A stretch of 64,000 bases of DNA from JBHJGP01 sp050331695. Lineage in GTDB: Bacteria > Pseudomonadota > Alphaproteobacteria > Geminicoccales > Geminicoccaceae. The notes below the pieces were generated by a model. That model did no database searches and was not told the origin of the DNA. It saw only the letters and a list, made by a program, of their open reading frames with translations. The stretch lies in assembly GCA_050331695.1 (NCBI GenBank), contig JBHJGP010000015.1, positions 62,001 through 126,000 on the forward strand. Reading direction: 5' to 3'. Below are positions 1 to 9,549 of this stretch, piece after piece. The position numbers were made by a program, and so were the translations under genes. Position 1 is the stretch's first letter; each line of letters begins with the position of its first letter.

Positions 1-48
1 TTCAACCGAGGCGAGCTTGTCACGGCCTCCGTTGAAGGCGAAGGATGA
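1..48 (+). CDS. possible C-terminal end of an upstream gene (partial)
   Basis: From base 1 one frame reads 15 codons (ending VTASVEGEG) to a TGA at 46-48, 49 bases before the next gene. It could be the tail of a gene co-transcribed with the flavoprotein downstream. Too little is present to name a family. An imperfect ATCGC/GCGAT hairpin (56-70) sits in the gap that follows. Confidence 0.25.
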   Translation, partial: FNRGELVTASVEGEG

Positions 49-97
49 GGCCCTGATCGCTTGACGCGATAAAGAGTGAAGGAAGGGGCAGGAGGAC

Positions 98-2536
98 ATG
101 GCGGCACTGCCATCGACGGCGAGGGTCGTGATCATCGGGGGCGGGGCCGTCGGCGCGTCCTGTCTCTATCATCTGGCGAAGGCCGGTTGGACCGACTGCC
201 TCCTGCTCGAGAAGAATGAGCTGACAGCGGGCTCGACCTGGCATGCCGCCGGCAATGTGCCGACCTTCTCGTCCTCCTGGGCGATCATGAACATGCAGCG
301 CTATTCGACCGAGCTCTACCGTGGGCTCGCGAAGGCGGTTGACTATCCGATGAACTATCACGTGACCGGCTCGATCCGTCTCGGCCACTCGCAAGAACGC
401 GTCATGGAATTCAAGCGCGTCGTCGGCATGGGCCGCTATCAGGGGATGGATCTGGAGCTGCTTGCGCCCGGAGAAGCGAGGGAGCGCTACCCCTTCCTGG
501 AAACCCACGATCTCGAGGGCGCGCTCTACGATCCTTTCGACGGTGATATCGATCCGGCGCAGCTGACCCAGGCGCTCGCCAAGGGCGCTCGGGATCTGGG
601 CGCTGCCATCGTCCGCTTTTGCCCGGTGACCGGCCTTCGCCGGGAGCGTGGCGAGTGGGTGATTGAAACGCCCCATGGCCAGGTGAGGGCCGAGATCATC
701 GTCAATGCCGCCGGCTACTATGCCGGTCAGATCGGACGGATGGTTGGCCGCAACGTGCCGATGGCTGTGATGAGCCATCAATACATTCTGTTCGAGGAGA
801 TCCGGCAGATACGCGAATGGTCAGAGGAAGCCGACAAAAAATTGCCGCTGCTGCGCGACGTCGACAGCTCCTATTACCTGCGCCAGGAAAAATACGGCAT
901 GAACCTGGGGCCCTATGAGCGGAACTGCCGGGCGCACTGGGTCACAGGCGATGATCCGATGCCCGAGGACTTTTCGTTCCAGCTGTTCCCGGACGATCTG
1001 GAGCGCCTGGAATGGTATCTGGAGGACGCTATCCAGAGGGTGCCGGTCCTGGGCGAGGCCGGCTTGTCTAAGGTGATCAACGGCCCCATTCCCTACACAC
1101 CCGACGGCAACCCGCTGATCGGTCCCATGCCCGGGGTCGAAAACGCCTTTGAGGCCTGCGTTTTTACCTTCGGCATCTGTCAGGCCGGCGGCGCCGGCAA
1201 GGTCCTGGCCGAATGGGTCATAGAGGGCGAGACCGAGTGGGACATGTGGGCCTGCGATCCCCGCCGGTTCACCGGCTTCACCGACGAGGCCTACTGCGTC
1301 GCCAAGGCCCAGGAGATCTATGGCCACGAATATGCGATGCATTTTCCCCACCACGAATGGCCCGCCGGGCGCGACCGACGGCTGTCACCTGTCCACCAAA
1401 GAGTGGTCGCGCTGGGCGGTCAGATGGGTGCCTACAACGGCTGGGAGCGGGCCAACTGGTTCGCGGAGCCGGGCGATGACACGTCTGAGGAGGCAAGCCA
1501 GACCTGGTCGCGCTTCGGGCCTTGGGAGCCCAGGGTTCGGGCGGAATGCGAAGCGGTTCGCGATCACGTGGGCGTGCTCGACCTGCCTGGCTTCTCGCGC
1601 TTCAATCTTCGGGGCGAGGGGGCTGCCGCCTGGCTTTCGGGGCGCATCGCCGGCGCGCTGCCGAGGGTCGGCCGACTCGCTCTGGCATACTTCCCCGACA
1701 GCCGGGGCCGGATCGTCACTGAGATGTCCGTACTGCGTCATGATCAGGATTTCTTCACGCTGATCACGGCGGCGTCCGCCCAATGGCACGACGTCGAGCT
1801 CCTGCAAACCGCGCTTCCGGCGGACGGTTCGCTCGAGCTCAGTGATCACTCGGAAGCCTATTCGACGCTGATCGTCACTGGCCCGGAAACGAGAGAGGTT
1901 TTGCGCAAGATCACGGACGCGGATTTGACGCTGCCCTGGCTGTCCCACCAGCCGGCGGGTGTCGCCGATCGGCCGGCGGCGCTGGCGCGGGTCTCTTACG
2001 CCGGCGAACTGGGCTGGGAGGTCCACGCTGCCAACGCCGATATGCCTCAGATCTACGAGGCGGTTTTGGCCGGCGGTGCCAAGCCGTTTGGCATGTTCGC
2101 GCTCAACAGTCTGCGGCTCGAAAAAGCCTATCGGTCGTGGAAGGGCGATCTGTCCAGCGACTACAGCCTGTTGGAAGCGGGTCTCAAGCGTTTCATCCGG
2201 CTTGACAAGCCGGAACCATTTCCCGGCAAGGAAGCGTTGATCGCCGAGCGGCAGCGGGGACCTAAGAAGCGCTTCGTCGCTCTGATCGTCGATGCTGGTG
2301 AGTATGACGCGCCCTACATGGCGACGCTCTGGCACGAGGGCGAAATCGTCGGCGAGACCACCTCCGGAGGCTGGGGTTACCGGGTCCAGGCATCGATCGC
2401 GCTCGCCATGATCCGGAGCGATCTGGCGGCTCCGGGGACCAGGGTCGACGTCGAGATCTTCGGGGATCGCCATCCCGCCACCGTTCAAGGGGATGGTTCC
2501 CTTTGGGATCCGGCGAACGAAAGACTGCGCGCGTGA
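98..2536 (+). CDS. FAD-dependent oxidoreductase, dimethylglycine/sarcosine dehydrogenase type with GcvT folate domain
   Basis: This 812-residue protein has the dimethylglycine dehydrogenase layout. An N-terminal FAD-binding DAO domain carries a GGGAVG dinucleotide motif at residues 14-19 and the GSTWHAAG motif whose His49 matches the family's covalent FAD site. A central FAO_M-type segment follows (about 370-430), then a GcvT-like folate-binding domain (about 430-810). The family oxidatively removes N-methyl groups from secondary or tertiary amines and passes the C1 unit to tetrahydrofolate. A strong AGGAGG lies 5 bases before the ATG. Its stop overlaps the start of a paralogous gene, and MttB-type methyltransferase, xsc and tau genes follow, suggesting an N-methylated amine, perhaps N-methyltaurine, as substrate (inference). 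Confidence 0.85.
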   Translation: MAALPSTARVVIIGGGAVGASCLYHLAKAGWTDCLLLEKNELTAGSTWHAAGNVPTFSSSWAIMNMQRYSTELYRGLAKAVDYPMNYHVTGSIRLGHSQERVMEFKRVVGMGRYQGMDLELLAPGEARERYPFLETHDLEGALYDPFDGDIDPAQLTQALAKGARDLGAAIVRFCPVTGLRRERGEWVIETPHGQVRAEIIVNAAGYYAGQIGRMVGRNVPMAVMSHQYILFEEIRQIREWSEEADKKLPLLRDVDSSYYLRQEKYGMNLGPYERNCRAHWVTGDDPMPEDFSFQLFPDDLERLEWYLEDAIQRVPVLGEAGLSKVINGPIPYTPDGNPLIGPMPGVENAFEACVFTFGICQAGGAGKVLAEWVIEGETEWDMWACDPRRFTGFTDEAYCVAKAQEIYGHEYAMHFPHHEWPAGRDRRLSPVHQRVVALGGQMGAYNGWERANWFAEPGDDTSEEASQTWSRFGPWEPRVRAECEAVRDHVGVLDLPGFSRFNLRGEGAAAWLSGRIAGALPRVGRLALAYFPDSRGRIVTEMSVLRHDQDFFTLITAASAQWHDVELLQTALPADGSLELSDHSEAYSTLIVTGPETREVLRKITDADLTLPWLSHQPAGVADRPAALARVSYAGELGWEVHAANADMPQIYEAVLAGGAKPFGMFALNSLRLEKAYRSWKGDLSSDYSLLEAGLKRFIRLDKPEPFPGKEALIAERQRGPKKRFVALIVDAGEYDAPYMATLWHEGEIVGETTSGGWGYRVQASIALAMIRSDLAAPGTRVDVEIFGDRHPATVQGDGSLWDPANERLRA

Positions 2537-4983
2537 CAGCGGCGCCACCTGCTCATGCGAGTGCCGTCATCATCGGCGGCGGCGTCTCCGGATGCTCCGT
2601 AGCCTATCATCTGACCAAGCTCGGCTGGACCGACGTCGTTCTCCTGGAGCGAAAGCAGCTCACCTGCGGCACCACCTGGCACGCGGCGGGACTGATCGGC
2701 CAGTTGCGGCCCTCACAGAATCTGACGCGCCTCGCAAAGTACTCGGCCGAGCTGTACGCGGAGCTGGAAAGCGAAACGGGGATCGCCACGGGCTTGCGGC
2801 AGACGGGATCCCTCTCGGTGGCGTTGACGGACGAGCGCCGCGTGGAGCTGTCACGTCAGGCGGCGCTGGCCAGGGCGTTCGACGTCGAAGCTCATGAGGT
2901 GGGACCCGCCGAAATTAAGGAGCGCTATCCCCATTTGACCACCGACGACGTGGTGTCGGGCGTCTTCCTGCCCGGCGACGGTCAGTGCGACCCGGCTAAC
3001 ATCGCCATGGCCCTAGCCAAGGGCGCCCGGCGCCAGGGAGCTTCGATCCTGGAGGGGGTTCTGGTCACCGGCGTTGCCACCGAGCGTGGGCGGGTGACCG
3101 GTGTCTCCTGGCGCAGGGGCGAGGTCGAAGGGTCGATTGTCACGGGCGTGGTTATCAACTGCGCCGGCATGTGGGGGCGAGATCTCGCCGCCGGCTCCGG
3201 CGTCACGCTGCCGCTTCACGCCTGCGAGCACTTCTACATCGTCACCGAGGCTATTGCCGATCTGGCTCAGCTACCGGTCCTGCGCGTGCCGGACGAATGT
3301 GCCTACTACAAGGAGGATGCCGGCAAGATCCTCCTCGGCGCGTTCGAGCCGAAGGCCAAGCCCTGGGGCGTGGGCGGCATTCCGGTGGATTTCTCGTTCG
3401 ATCAGTTGCCTGAAGATTTCGACCATTTCGAGCCGATCCTTGACCAAGCGGTGCGCCGGCTGCCAATCCTGGCCGACACTGGCATCCACACCTTCTTCAA
3501 CGGGCCCGAAAGCTTCACGCCTGACGACCGCTACCTGTTGGGCGAAGCACCGGAGCTGATGGGTTACTGGGTGGCTGCCGGCTACAACTCCATTGGCATC
3601 GCGTCGGCCGGTGGTGCGGGGTACGCCCTGGCTCACTGGATCAACGACGACGAACCGCCCTTCGACCTGTGGGATGTCGATGTCCGGCGAATGCAGCCGT
3701 TCCAGCAGAGCCGGCGCTATCTGCGGGAGCGGGTGACCGAAACCTTGGGGCTGCTTTACGCCGATCACTTTCCCTATCGACAGATGGCGACAGCACGTGG
3801 CGTTCGCCGCTCGCCGCTCCATGAACATCTGAAAGCCCGCAGAGCTGTTTTCGGCGAGCTGGCCGGCTGGGAGCGCGCCAACTGGTTTGCGGAAGCCGGC
3901 CAGGACCGGGCCTATCGCTATAGCTGGGGGCGACAGAACTGGTTCGAGAATGCCTGCGCCGAGCATCTGGCCGTCCGCAAAGGTGTCGGCCTGTTCGACA
4001 TGAGCTCATTCGGCAAGATCCGGATCGAAGGCCGCGATGCCTGCGCTTTTCTCCAGCATTTATGCGGCAATGATGTGGACGTCGAACTGGGGCGGATTGT
4101 CTACACTCAGATGCTCAACCGTCGCGGCGGCGTCGAGTGCGATCTGACGGTAACCCGGCTAGAGGAGACCGTCTTCCTTCTGGTCGTGCCGGCTTTCACC
4201 TTGAGCCGCGATCTGGGCTGGCTCCGGCGGCATCTGGACAGCGAGCAGTTCGTCACGATCGTCGATGTCACCGCCGCCGAGGCTGTTTTGAGCGTCATGG
4301 GCCCTCGGTCCCGAACGCTTTTGCAAGCGGTCAGCCCGAACGATTTTTCCAATGATGCGCACCCCTTCGGCGCCGCGCGGGAGATCGAAATCGGTATGGG
4401 CCTGGCGCGCGCCCATCGCGTGACCTTCGTCGGCGAACTCGGTTGGGAGCTTTACGTCAGCACCGACCAAGCGGCGCACGTCTTCGAGACCCTGGTCGAT
4501 GCCGGCGCCGATCTGGGGCTCAAACTGTGCGGTCTGCACGCGCTTGATTCCTTACGCATCGAAAAAGCGTTCCGCCATTGGGGCCATGACATCACGGACG
4601 AGGATCATGTCCTCGAAGCGGGGCTCGGTTTCGCGGTCAAGCCGCAGAAGAAAGATTTTTTGGGCCGCGAAGCGGTCTTGCGAAAACGAGAGCAAGGATT
4701 GAGTCGGCGCTTGCTCCAGTTCAAACTCAAAGATCCGGGGCCGCTAGTCTATCACCACGAGCCGATCATCCGCGACGGAGAGACGGTCTCATTTCTGACC
4801 TCCGGCAGTTATGGCCATCACCTGGGAAGCGCCATCGGTCTCGGTTACGTGCCCTGTTCGGGTGAGACGGCCGACCAGCTGATCGCCTCGACCTACGAGA
4901 TCAACGTGGCCGGAGAGCGGGTCCAGGCCCAAGCCTCTCTCAAGCCGTTCTACGATCCCGTCGGTACGAGGGTCCGAATGTGA
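2533..4983 (+). CDS. second FAD-dependent oxidoreductase, dimethylglycine/sarcosine dehydrogenase type
   Basis: A paralogue of the preceding gene with the same domain order: DAO/FAD domain with GGGVSG at residues 15-20, TTWHAAG with the putative flavin-linked His50, then FAO_M, GcvT and GcvT C-terminal domains (816 residues). I chose GTG at 2533 because it forms a GTGA overlap with the previous stop and leaves a normal short N-terminus; a TTG at 2503 is in frame but lies further inside the upstream gene. The two enzymes are clearly diverged, so they may remove successive methyl groups, or form a dimethyl/monomethyl pair as DMGDH and sarcosine dehydrogenase do. Substrate not determinable from sequence. 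Confidence 0.85.
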   Translation: MTAAPPAHASAVIIGGGVSGCSVAYHLTKLGWTDVVLLERKQLTCGTTWHAAGLIGQLRPSQNLTRLAKYSAELYAELESETGIATGLRQTGSLSVALTDERRVELSRQAALARAFDVEAHEVGPAEIKERYPHLTTDDVVSGVFLPGDGQCDPANIAMALAKGARRQGASILEGVLVTGVATERGRVTGVSWRRGEVEGSIVTGVVINCAGMWGRDLAAGSGVTLPLHACEHFYIVTEAIADLAQLPVLRVPDECAYYKEDAGKILLGAFEPKAKPWGVGGIPVDFSFDQLPEDFDHFEPILDQAVRRLPILADTGIHTFFNGPESFTPDDRYLLGEAPELMGYWVAAGYNSIGIASAGGAGYALAHWINDDEPPFDLWDVDVRRMQPFQQSRRYLRERVTETLGLLYADHFPYRQMATARGVRRSPLHEHLKARRAVFGELAGWERANWFAEAGQDRAYRYSWGRQNWFENACAEHLAVRKGVGLFDMSSFGKIRIEGRDACAFLQHLCGNDVDVELGRIVYTQMLNRRGGVECDLTVTRLEETVFLLVVPAFTLSRDLGWLRRHLDSEQFVTIVDVTAAEAVLSVMGPRSRTLLQAVSPNDFSNDAHPFGAAREIEIGMGLARAHRVTFVGELGWELYVSTDQAAHVFETLVDAGADLGLKLCGLHALDSLRIEKAFRHWGHDITDEDHVLEAGLGFAVKPQKKDFLGREAVLRKREQGLSRRLLQFKLKDPGPLVYHHEPIIRDGETVSFLTSGSYGHHLGSAIGLGYVPCSGETADQLIASTYEINVAGERVQAQASLKPFYDPVGTRVRM

Positions 4984-5002
4984 TGGTTTTGATTCGGGAG
5001 TA

Positions 5003-6550
5003 ATGGCCATGGTTGAGGGTGCACCCAGAGGCTCCAGGCGGAGCGGGGGAAGCGCGGCGCGTGTCGCCGCCCGCCGGCAACCTCTCGCCACCGCGCTTCG
5101 TCCCGTCCGTGGCGGGCTCGAGGGTGGACGCTACCGACCGCTGAGCCAGGATGGCGTGAGGCGCATCCATGGCGCGGCATTGGATGCGCTGGCCGAGATC
5201 GGTCTCGCCAACGCGCCGGCCCGTGGCACCGCCAGAATGGTCGAGGCCGGCGCCGAGGTGGGCGAGGATGGGCGGATCCGCTTTCCGAGATCCCTCGTCG
5301 AGGACATGCTGGCGATCGCGGCGCCTGAGGTGACTCTGTTTGGTCGCGATCGGAAACACGACCTCCAGGTCGGTGGCAACCGCGTCTATTTCGGCACCGC
5401 CGGCGCCGCCGTGCATGTGGTTGATGCCGCGACCGGCAGCTATCGGGATTCCACCACGCGAGACCTCTATGAAGCCGCGCGCATCGTCGACTCGCTGGAA
5501 AACGTTCACTTCTTCCAGAGGGCCATGATCTGCCGCGACATCTCGGACAATTTCGAGCTCGATCTCAACACGATCTATGCGAGCTGCGCCGGCACCGCCA
5601 AGCATGTGGGGACCAGCTTTTCCGACGCCAGTCACCTGCCGGGTTGTCTGGAGCTGCTCCACCTCATCGCCGGCGGCGAAAAGAGCTGGCGGGCAAGGCC
5701 GTTCGTCTCCAACACCAACTGCTTCGTCGTGCCGCCGATGACCTTCGCCGAGGAAAGCTGCCGGGTCATGGAGGCCTGCATCGCTGGCGGGCTACCGGTC
5801 CTTCTACTGTCGGCCGGCCAGGCGGGTGCCACGGCGCCGGCGCCACTGGCCGCGGCGATCGTCCAGGCGGTCGCCGAATGTCTCGCCGGCGTGGTCTACG
5901 TCAATGCCCTCAAGCCCGGCCATCCGGCGATCTTCGGCACCTGGCCCTTCGTCTCGGATTTGCGCACCGGCGCCATGTCTGGCGGCTCCGGCGAGCAGGC
6001 TCTTCTCACAGCCGGCTGCGCTCAAATGCATCACTTCTACGGTCTTCCGGGAGGTGCTGCCGCGGGCATGGCGGATGCCAAGCTGCCGGACATGCAGGCC
6101 GGTTGGGAACAGGCGATCTCCAACGTCATGGCCGGTTTGAGCGGTCTCAATATGGTCTATGAGAGCGTCGGCATGCACGCCTCGCTGTTGGGCTTCTCCC
6201 CGGAATCGTTGATCCTCGGCGACGATATGCTGGGCCAGGTGCTGCGTTGCGTGCGGGGCATCGAGGTGACCGAGGACAGTGTCAGCATCGAAGCCATGAA
6301 ATCCGTCTGTCTCAGCGGGCCGGGCCACTATCTTGGCCACGCCCAGACGCTCGATCTGATGCAGACGGAATATGTCTATCCGACGCTCGCCGATCGGATG
6401 AGTCCCAAGGCCTGGGCCGAGAACGGCAAACCCGATTTGATCGAGCAGGCGCGCTTACGCAAAAAAGCCATCCTCGCCGAAAGGCGGAGGCCATTGTGGG
6501 ATCAACGCACAGACGACAAAATCCGAAATCGGTTTCGGATCCACATGTGA
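5003..6550 (+). CDS. MttB-family (trimethylamine methyltransferase superfamily) protein, non-pyrrolysine
   Basis: A 515-residue member of the MttB superfamily, whose members move a methyl group from a quaternary or tertiary amine to a corrinoid protein. It reads through with no in-frame amber codon, so it belongs to the non-pyrrolysine branch, which includes the glycine betaine and proline betaine methyltransferases, rather than to true archaeal trimethylamine methyltransferases. GGGAG lies just before the ATG, and a second in-frame ATG lies 6 bases on. It sits 19 bases after two demethylating flavoproteins. No corrinoid-protein gene (MtgC/MttC type) or reactivation protein is visible in the window, so the methyl acceptor is unexplained here. 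Confidence 0.8.
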   Translation: MAMVEGAPRGSRRSGGSAARVAARRQPLATALRPVRGGLEGGRYRPLSQDGVRRIHGAALDALAEIGLANAPARGTARMVEAGAEVGEDGRIRFPRSLVEDMLAIAAPEVTLFGRDRKHDLQVGGNRVYFGTAGAAVHVVDAATGSYRDSTTRDLYEAARIVDSLENVHFFQRAMICRDISDNFELDLNTIYASCAGTAKHVGTSFSDASHLPGCLELLHLIAGGEKSWRARPFVSNTNCFVVPPMTFAEESCRVMEACIAGGLPVLLLSAGQAGATAPAPLAAAIVQAVAECLAGVVYVNALKPGHPAIFGTWPFVSDLRTGAMSGGSGEQALLTAGCAQMHHFYGLPGGAAAGMADAKLPDMQAGWEQAISNVMAGLSGLNMVYESVGMHASLLGFSPESLILGDDMLGQVLRCVRGIEVTEDSVSIEAMKSVCLSGPGHYLGHAQTLDLMQTEYVYPTLADRMSPKAWAENGKPDLIEQARLRKKAILAERRRPLWDQRTDDKIRNRFRIHM

Positions 6551-6559
6551 AAGAAGGCC

Positions 6560-7774
6560 ATGGATCAGGAGCCCAAGGCGCCCACTAGACGCTTTACCAA
6601 ATCCTTCACCCAACAAGAGCCTTTGCCTGAGGCGGCGATCGAACGGGCCGTAGAGCTGATGCGCAACGGCCGTCTGCACCGCTACAATGTGGGCCGCGGC
6701 GAAACCTCGGAGGCGGCCGCGCTCGAACGCGAATTCGCCTTGTGGCAGGGCGCGAACCACTGCCTTGCCTGTGCGTCCGGCGGTTACGCCATGCATATCG
6801 CGCTGCGATCGCTAGGGCTGGAGCCGGGTGATAAAGTACTTGCGAATGCCTGGACGCTCGCCCCTGTGCCGGGCGCGATCCACAATGCCGGCGGTGTTCC
6901 GGTGTTCGTCGAGATCGACCGGAACTGGCACATCGACATCGACGATCTTCGCGACAAGGCGAAAGTGTCCGGCGCCAAGGTTTTGATGCTGTCCCATATG
7001 CGTGGCCATATCGGGGACATGGAAGCGGTCACCGCGGTCTGCGAAGACCATGGGATCACCCTGATCGAGGATTGCGCCCACACCATGGGCGCCCGATGGC
7101 ATGGAACCCGGTCCGGCAACTTCGGTCGGATCGCCTGCTTCTCAACCCAGACCTACAAGCACCTGAACTCGGGTGAGGGCGGGCTGCTCACCACCAACGA
7201 TCCCGAGATCGCCGCTCGCGCCGTGATCCTTTCCGGCTCATACATGCTTTACGAGCGCCACGGGGCGATCCCGGACCGATCCGTATTCGAGAAGGTGAAA
7301 CTGCAGACGCCCAACTATTCGGGCCGGATGGACAATCTTCGCGCCGCCCTCCTGCGCGCCCAGTTGCCGCTACTCGACCCGAACATCCGCCGCTGGAACG
7401 ACCGCTACCGGATCCTGGAAGAGGGTCTGCGATCGGCGCCGGGCCTGAGCATCGTCGACCGACGCCCGGACGAAAACTTCGTCGGCTCTTCGATCCAGTT
7501 CCACGCCGACGGTTTGGGCGCTGAACAGATCCCGGCTCTGGTTCGCGCCTGCGCGGCCAGAGGTGTGGAGATAAAATGGTTCGGCGCCGATGAGCCCGTG
7601 GGCTTCACCAGCCGCTACGATAGCTGGCGCTATCTGGGCGAGCCCCAGTCTCTGCCGAAGACGTTGGAGGTCTTGTCGACCACCTGTGATCTGCGCATTC
7701 CGGTGACCTTCGACGAAGCCGACTGCGCGCTGATCGCCGACATCATCGCCGAGGAGGCGGCAACTCTCGCTTAA
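6560..7774 (+). CDS. DegT/DnrJ/EryC1/StrS-family PLP aminotransferase
   Basis: A 404-residue fold-type I PLP enzyme of the DegT/AHBA-synthase family. Visible marks are the EDCAHTMGARW segment that holds the cofactor-binding Asp, and the TYKHLNSGEGG motif whose Lys should form the internal aldimine. Family members usually aminate keto sugars or act on small amino-carbonyl compounds. It starts 9 bases after the MttB-type gene, so it belongs to the same operon. Because sulfoacetaldehyde acetyltransferase is the next gene and no taurine:pyruvate aminotransferase is present, it might deaminate a taurine derivative, but that would be a new activity for the family. Its TAA stop overlaps that of xsc tail to tail (TTAA, 7771-7774). 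Confidence 0.8.
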   Translation: MDQEPKAPTRRFTKSFTQQEPLPEAAIERAVELMRNGRLHRYNVGRGETSEAAALEREFALWQGANHCLACASGGYAMHIALRSLGLEPGDKVLANAWTLAPVPGAIHNAGGVPVFVEIDRNWHIDIDDLRDKAKVSGAKVLMLSHMRGHIGDMEAVTAVCEDHGITLIEDCAHTMGARWHGTRSGNFGRIACFSTQTYKHLNSGEGGLLTTNDPEIAARAVILSGSYMLYERHGAIPDRSVFEKVKLQTPNYSGRMDNLRAALLRAQLPLLDPNIRRWNDRYRILEEGLRSAPGLSIVDRRPDENFVGSSIQFHADGLGAEQIPALVRACAARGVEIKWFGADEPVGFTSRYDSWRYLGEPQSLPKTLEVLSTTCDLRIPVTFDEADCALIADIIAEEAATLA

Positions 7775-9549
7775 GCGACCTTTTGGGTGCGCATGTCCGC
7801 CGGATCGATGCCGGCGACCTCGACCGGCGCCTTCATCGCGTCCCGGCGGAACGGCTCGCCAAGCTCCTGGTTCAGGATCGCCTCGATGAAGGTGGTCTGT
7901 TCGTTCTCCATCTGGGCCTGGATGGCGTAACGCAAGGCCTCGGTGAGCTCATCCATGGTCCGGGCGGTGACGCCGTGAACGCCGCAGGCCTTGGCGATGC
8001 CGGCATAGGAGACCTGCGGGTCCAACTCGGTGCCAACGAAATTGTCCTTGTACCAGAGCGTCGTGTTCCGTTTCTCCGCGCCCCATTGATAGTTGCGGAA
8101 GATGACCATGGTGATCGCCGGCCAATCGTCGCGGCCCACGGCGGTCATTTCGTTCATGGATATGCCGAAGGCGCCGTCGCCGGCGAAACCCACCACTGGT
8201 GTGTCAGGATTGCCGATCTTGGCGCCGATGATCGCCGGAAAACCGTAGCCACAGGGTCCGAACAGGCCCGGTGCCAGATATTTGCGGCCCTCCTCGAAGG
8301 TCGGATAGGCATTGCCGATCGCGCAGTTATTGCCGATGTCCGACGAAATAACCGCCTCGGTGGGAAGGGCCGCGGTGATCGCGCGCCAGGCCATGCGTGG
8401 GCTCATATGCTCCGGCTGACTGGTCCGGGCTCGCTCGTTCCAGGTGGTGCCGGGGTCATCGTCCTCATGGTCCATCGAGGTCAGCTCCTGGGCCCAGGCG
8501 GACTTGGTCCGGGCGATAAGATGCTTTCGCTCGTCCCGGCCGTCGTCACCGGCGTCGTCCGCGAGCCTCTCCAGGAGCTGCTCGACCACCCGCTTGGCAT
8601 CACCGACGATGCCCACGCTTACGGGCTTGGTCAGCCCGATCCGGTCCGGATTGATATCCACCTGTATGAGCTTGGCCTGGGTCGGCCAGTAGTCGATGCC
8701 GTAGCCGGGCAGCGTGGAGAACGGATTGAGCCGGGTGCCAAGCGCCAGCACCACGTCGGCCTTGGCAATGAGCTGCATGGCGGCCTTCGAGCCATTGTAG
8801 CCGAGGGGGCCGGCGAACAGGGGGTGCGAGCCCGGAAAGGCGTCATTGTGCTGGTAGTTGCAGCAGACCGGCGCATCCAGCCGCTCGGCAAGCGTCGCGC
8901 TCGCGGCGATCGCCCCGCCGAGAACCACGCCCGCACCGTTCAAGATCACCGGAAACTTCGCGTCCGAGAGGAGAGCCGCCGCCTGGGCAATGGCTTCGGC
9001 GCCGCCGGCAGGCCGCTCGAACTCGACGATCGGGGGGAGCTGAACGTCGATGACCTGGGTCCAGACGTCCCTGGGCACATTGATTTGCGCCGGGGCGGAG
9101 GAGCGTCTGGCCTTGGTGATCACGCGGTTCAGAACCTCGGCGATCCGCGACGGATCCCGCACTTCCTCCTGGTAGGCGATCATGTCCTTGAACGCGGCCA
9201 TCTGCTCGACCTCCTGGAAGCCGCCCTGGCCGATGGTCTTGTTGGCGGCCTGGGGCGTCACCAGAAGCATCGGCGTGTGGTTCCAGTAGGCGGTCTTCAC
9301 GGCCGTGATGAAATTGGTGATGCCCGGCCCGTTCTGGGCGATGATCATTGGCATCTTGCCGGTGGTTCGGCCGTAGCCATCGGCCATGTAACCTCCGTTG
9401 CACTCGTGCGCCACGTCCCAGAAGGTGATGCCGGCTCGCGGGAAATAATCCGAAATGGGCATGAACGCCGAGCCGATGATGCCGAAGACCTGGTCGATGC
9501 CGTGGATCTGCAGCACTTTGACGAAGGCCTCCTCGGTCGTCATTTTCAT
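7771..9549 (-). CDS. xsc: sulfoacetaldehyde acetyltransferase
   Basis: A ThDP enzyme (592 residues, normal Xsc length) that converts sulfoacetaldehyde and phosphate to acetyl phosphate and sulfite, the carbon-sulfur cleaving step of taurine degradation. It shows the acetolactate-synthase-like three-domain order, a catalytic-type Glu49 in AHECNGG, and the GDGAFGISMNE diphosphate/metal motif near residue 450. The N-terminal block (FGIIGSAFMPISDYFP) is characteristic of Xsc rather than of acetohydroxyacid synthase. The start at 9549 has GGGAGG about 8 bases upstream; a TTG-initiated extension to 9621 is unsupported. It is divergent from tauABC. No phosphotransacetylase, taurine dehydrogenase or sulfite dehydrogenase gene is present. 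Confidence 0.93.
   Translation of the reverse strand: MKMTTEEAFVKVLQIHGIDQVFGIIGSAFMPISDYFPRAGITFWDVAHECNGGYMADGYGRTTGKMPMIIAQNGPGITNFITAVKTAYWNHTPMLLVTPQAANKTIGQGGFQEVEQMAAFKDMIAYQEEVRDPSRIAEVLNRVITKARRSSAPAQINVPRDVWTQVIDVQLPPIVEFERPAGGAEAIAQAAALLSDAKFPVILNGAGVVLGGAIAASATLAERLDAPVCCNYQHNDAFPGSHPLFAGPLGYNGSKAAMQLIAKADVVLALGTRLNPFSTLPGYGIDYWPTQAKLIQVDINPDRIGLTKPVSVGIVGDAKRVVEQLLERLADDAGDDGRDERKHLIARTKSAWAQELTSMDHEDDDPGTTWNERARTSQPEHMSPRMAWRAITAALPTEAVISSDIGNNCAIGNAYPTFEEGRKYLAPGLFGPCGYGFPAIIGAKIGNPDTPVVGFAGDGAFGISMNEMTAVGRDDWPAITMVIFRNYQWGAEKRNTTLWYKDNFVGTELDPQVSYAGIAKACGVHGVTARTMDELTEALRYAIQAQMENEQTTFIEAILNQELGEPFRRDAMKAPVEVAGIDPADMRTQKVA

Noticed and set aside
98..4983. The two tandem flavoprotein genes as a recent duplication
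   Set aside because: They share architecture and motifs but diverge throughout at protein level and do not show near-identical DNA; they look like old paralogues.
5003..6550. MttB-type gene as a pyrrolysine protein
   Set aside because: The frame is complete with no internal TAG codon, so no amber suppression is needed.
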